Source: Oscillospiraceae bacterium
Lineage (GTDB): Bacteria; Bacillota; Clostridia; Oscillospirales; Oscillospiraceae
Reading direction: 5' to 3'
Assembly (NCBI GenBank): GCA_016296235.1
Contig: JAEDJR010000004.1
Location: 1 to 35,010, forward strand
DNA length: 35,010 nucleotides
How positions within the stretch are numbered: the first letter of the stretch is position 1; each line of letters starts with the position of its first letter. The notes below the pieces were generated by a model. That model did not search any database and had not been told where the DNA came from. It worked only from the letters and a program-made list of their open reading frames with translations. The translations under genes and the position numbers were made by a program. Below, in pieces: positions 34,377 to 35,010 of this stretch.

Positions 34377-34823
34377 TTATATGCCCTGTCTTTTCATCTC
34401 AAGCTCCCGCAAGGTATCGGTTAGCCGCTTTTCCCGGCCGGTCAGCCGGAACCCCCGGGCTTCATAGAGGCGCCGGGCTTTTTCGTTGCTGCTCAGGATC
34501 CACAGCTGCGGCTCCCGGCACCGGGCCGCCGCAAATTCCAGCAGCGCCGTGCCGTAACCCAGCCGCTGCCGCTCCGGAAGCACATAGAGATTCTCAATCA
34601 AGTCCTCCCAAACGGAGACCACGCCAACCGGGTCCGGATCCCGCAGGAGAAATAGCTGCTTCCCCTGTGCCAGCTCCCCGCGCAAATACTCCGTCTGCCG
34701 CTGGGTGGTATGGGCCGCCACAAATTCCGGTGAACAGACCTCCCGGTGGGACGCCCGCCAGCTCTCGGCGTGGACAAAGGCGGCATTGGCCAGGTTCTTC
34801 TCGTCCACAGGTACAATTTCCAT
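34377..34823 (-). CDS. GNAT family N-acetyltransferase
   Basis: This 148-residue acetyl-CoA-dependent transferase has the GNAT fold. Motif A is visible as YVLPERQRLGYGTALLEFA with the R-x-x-G-x-G acetyl-CoA loop (RLGYGTA), and motif B as NEKARRLYEARGF near the end. The acceptor substrate is unknown. The start MEIVPVDEKN at 34823 has GAAGGAGA ten bases upstream; the frame stays open through an upstream palindromic repeat to 35003 but that part reads as repeat sequence. A 16-bp perfect palindrome lies 30 bases upstream of the start. Confidence 0.88.
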   Translation of the reverse strand: MEIVPVDEKNLANAAFVHAESWRASHREVCSPEFVAAHTTQRQTEYLRGELAQGKQLFLLRDPDPVGVVSVWEDLIENLYVLPERQRLGYGTALLEFAAARCREPQLWILSSNEKARRLYEARGFRLTGREKRLTDTLRELEMKRQGI

Positions 34824-34852
34824 ACTCGCAGAATCTCCTTCAACAGCATTTT

Positions 34853-34868
34853 TTTGAAAGCTTTCAAA
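34853..34868. promoter_or_regulatory. 16-bp perfect palindrome upstream of the GNAT gene
   Basis: TTTGAAAGCTTTCAAA is perfectly symmetric and lies in the 5' region of the GNAT gene, directly next to the 34874-35009 repeat. It may be an operator; it resembles a catabolite-response element but lacks the central CG. Confidence 0.4.
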
Positions 34869-34873
34869 TAACG

Positions 34874-35009
34874 CTGTCATTGCGAGCCAGTGCGCACACT
34901 GGCGTGGCAATCCGTTTCCCCTTCGTACAGGCCGGTTTTCAGGAACGCTCAGAAATATGCTGCGTTTGGGATGCGGATTGCCGCGTCGCTTCGCTCCTCG
35001 CAATGACAG
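34874..35009. repeat. Palindromic repeat element with CTGTCATTGCGAG ends
   Basis: The ends CTGTCATTGCGAG (34874-34886) and CTCGCAATGACAG (34997-35009) are perfect inverted repeats. A second pair, GGCAATCCG (34906-34914) and CGGATTGCC (34974-34982), lies inside, and GCCAGTG-CGCA-CACTGGC (34886-34903) is a hairpin of its own. Similar GTCATTGCGAG...GGCAATCC elements are, from memory, abundant in many Clostridia and other bacteria. It has no transposase and no coding role. Confidence 0.75.
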
Positions 35010-35010
35010 T

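Noticed and set aside
34824..35003. N-terminal extension of the GNAT protein by 60 residues
   Set aside because: It is translated palindromic repeat without a ribosome site; the GNAT domain and a GAAGGAGA site support 34823.

Overview
The window is about 35 kb of GC-rich, gene-dense chromosome. It looks like a strictly anaerobic Firmicute of the class Clostridia, probably an Oscillospiraceae-type gut bacterium. The grounds are Clostridia-type operon neighbourhoods (dnaX-ybaB-recR, an atpI-BEFHAGDC run), strong AGGAGG ribosome sites, sigma-A type promoters, BlaI/BlaR1 and BceAB homologues, a NiaR-type NAD repressor, and two families of palindromic intergenic repeats that I recall from such genomes. 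No rRNA, tRNA, CRISPR array, prophage or transposase gene was seen. Nearly everything is intact and in operons.

Layout: (1) 5-2921, minus strand: a wall/envelope operon of a WecG/TagA glycosyltransferase, a DJ-1/PfpI protein and the lytic transglycosylase MltG with an unusual C-terminal extension. (2) 3088-7227, plus strand: a Cys-rich unknown protein, the recombination/replication operon dnaX-ybaB-recR, and a small membrane protein. (3) 7290-10597, minus: two tandem paralogous membrane-anchored phosphodiester glycosidases, then plsY. (4) 10892-11821, plus: a PfkB-type sugar-phosphate kinase. (5) 11936-14600, minus: ftsH, a 72-aa leader-like small protein and a LUD-domain protein. (6) 14681-16064, minus: a four-gene operon of a 56-aa Cys-rich protein, a 100-aa unknown, a secreted lipoprotein barnase and its barstar inhibitor. 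(7) 16247-23345, plus: the complete F1Fo ATP synthase operon, whose c subunit carries the two-carboxylate ion site known from Na+-coupled rotors. (8) 23540-25650, plus: a BlaI/BlaR1-type repressor and sensor protease with two visible operators. (9) 25864-28753, minus: two sodium-coupled transporters (SSS and AGCS). (10) 28889-31360, plus: nadE and its likely repressor niaR, with a dyad over the nadE -10 box. (11) 31478-34329, plus: a BceAB-like ABC exporter. (12) 34377-34823, minus: a GNAT acetyltransferase, followed by a palindromic repeat to the window end.

Taken together, the sodium-type ATP synthase and two Na+ symporters suggest that sodium is an important coupling ion. No single large undescribed system is evident. 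The best leads are the lipoprotein barnase/barstar operon with its two unknown leading genes, the two-carboxylate c ring, the NHLP/Nif11-leader-like protein next to ftsH, the MltG fusion, the nadE/niaR dyad and the palindromic repeat families. Functional calls rest on motif reading alone; no database search was run.
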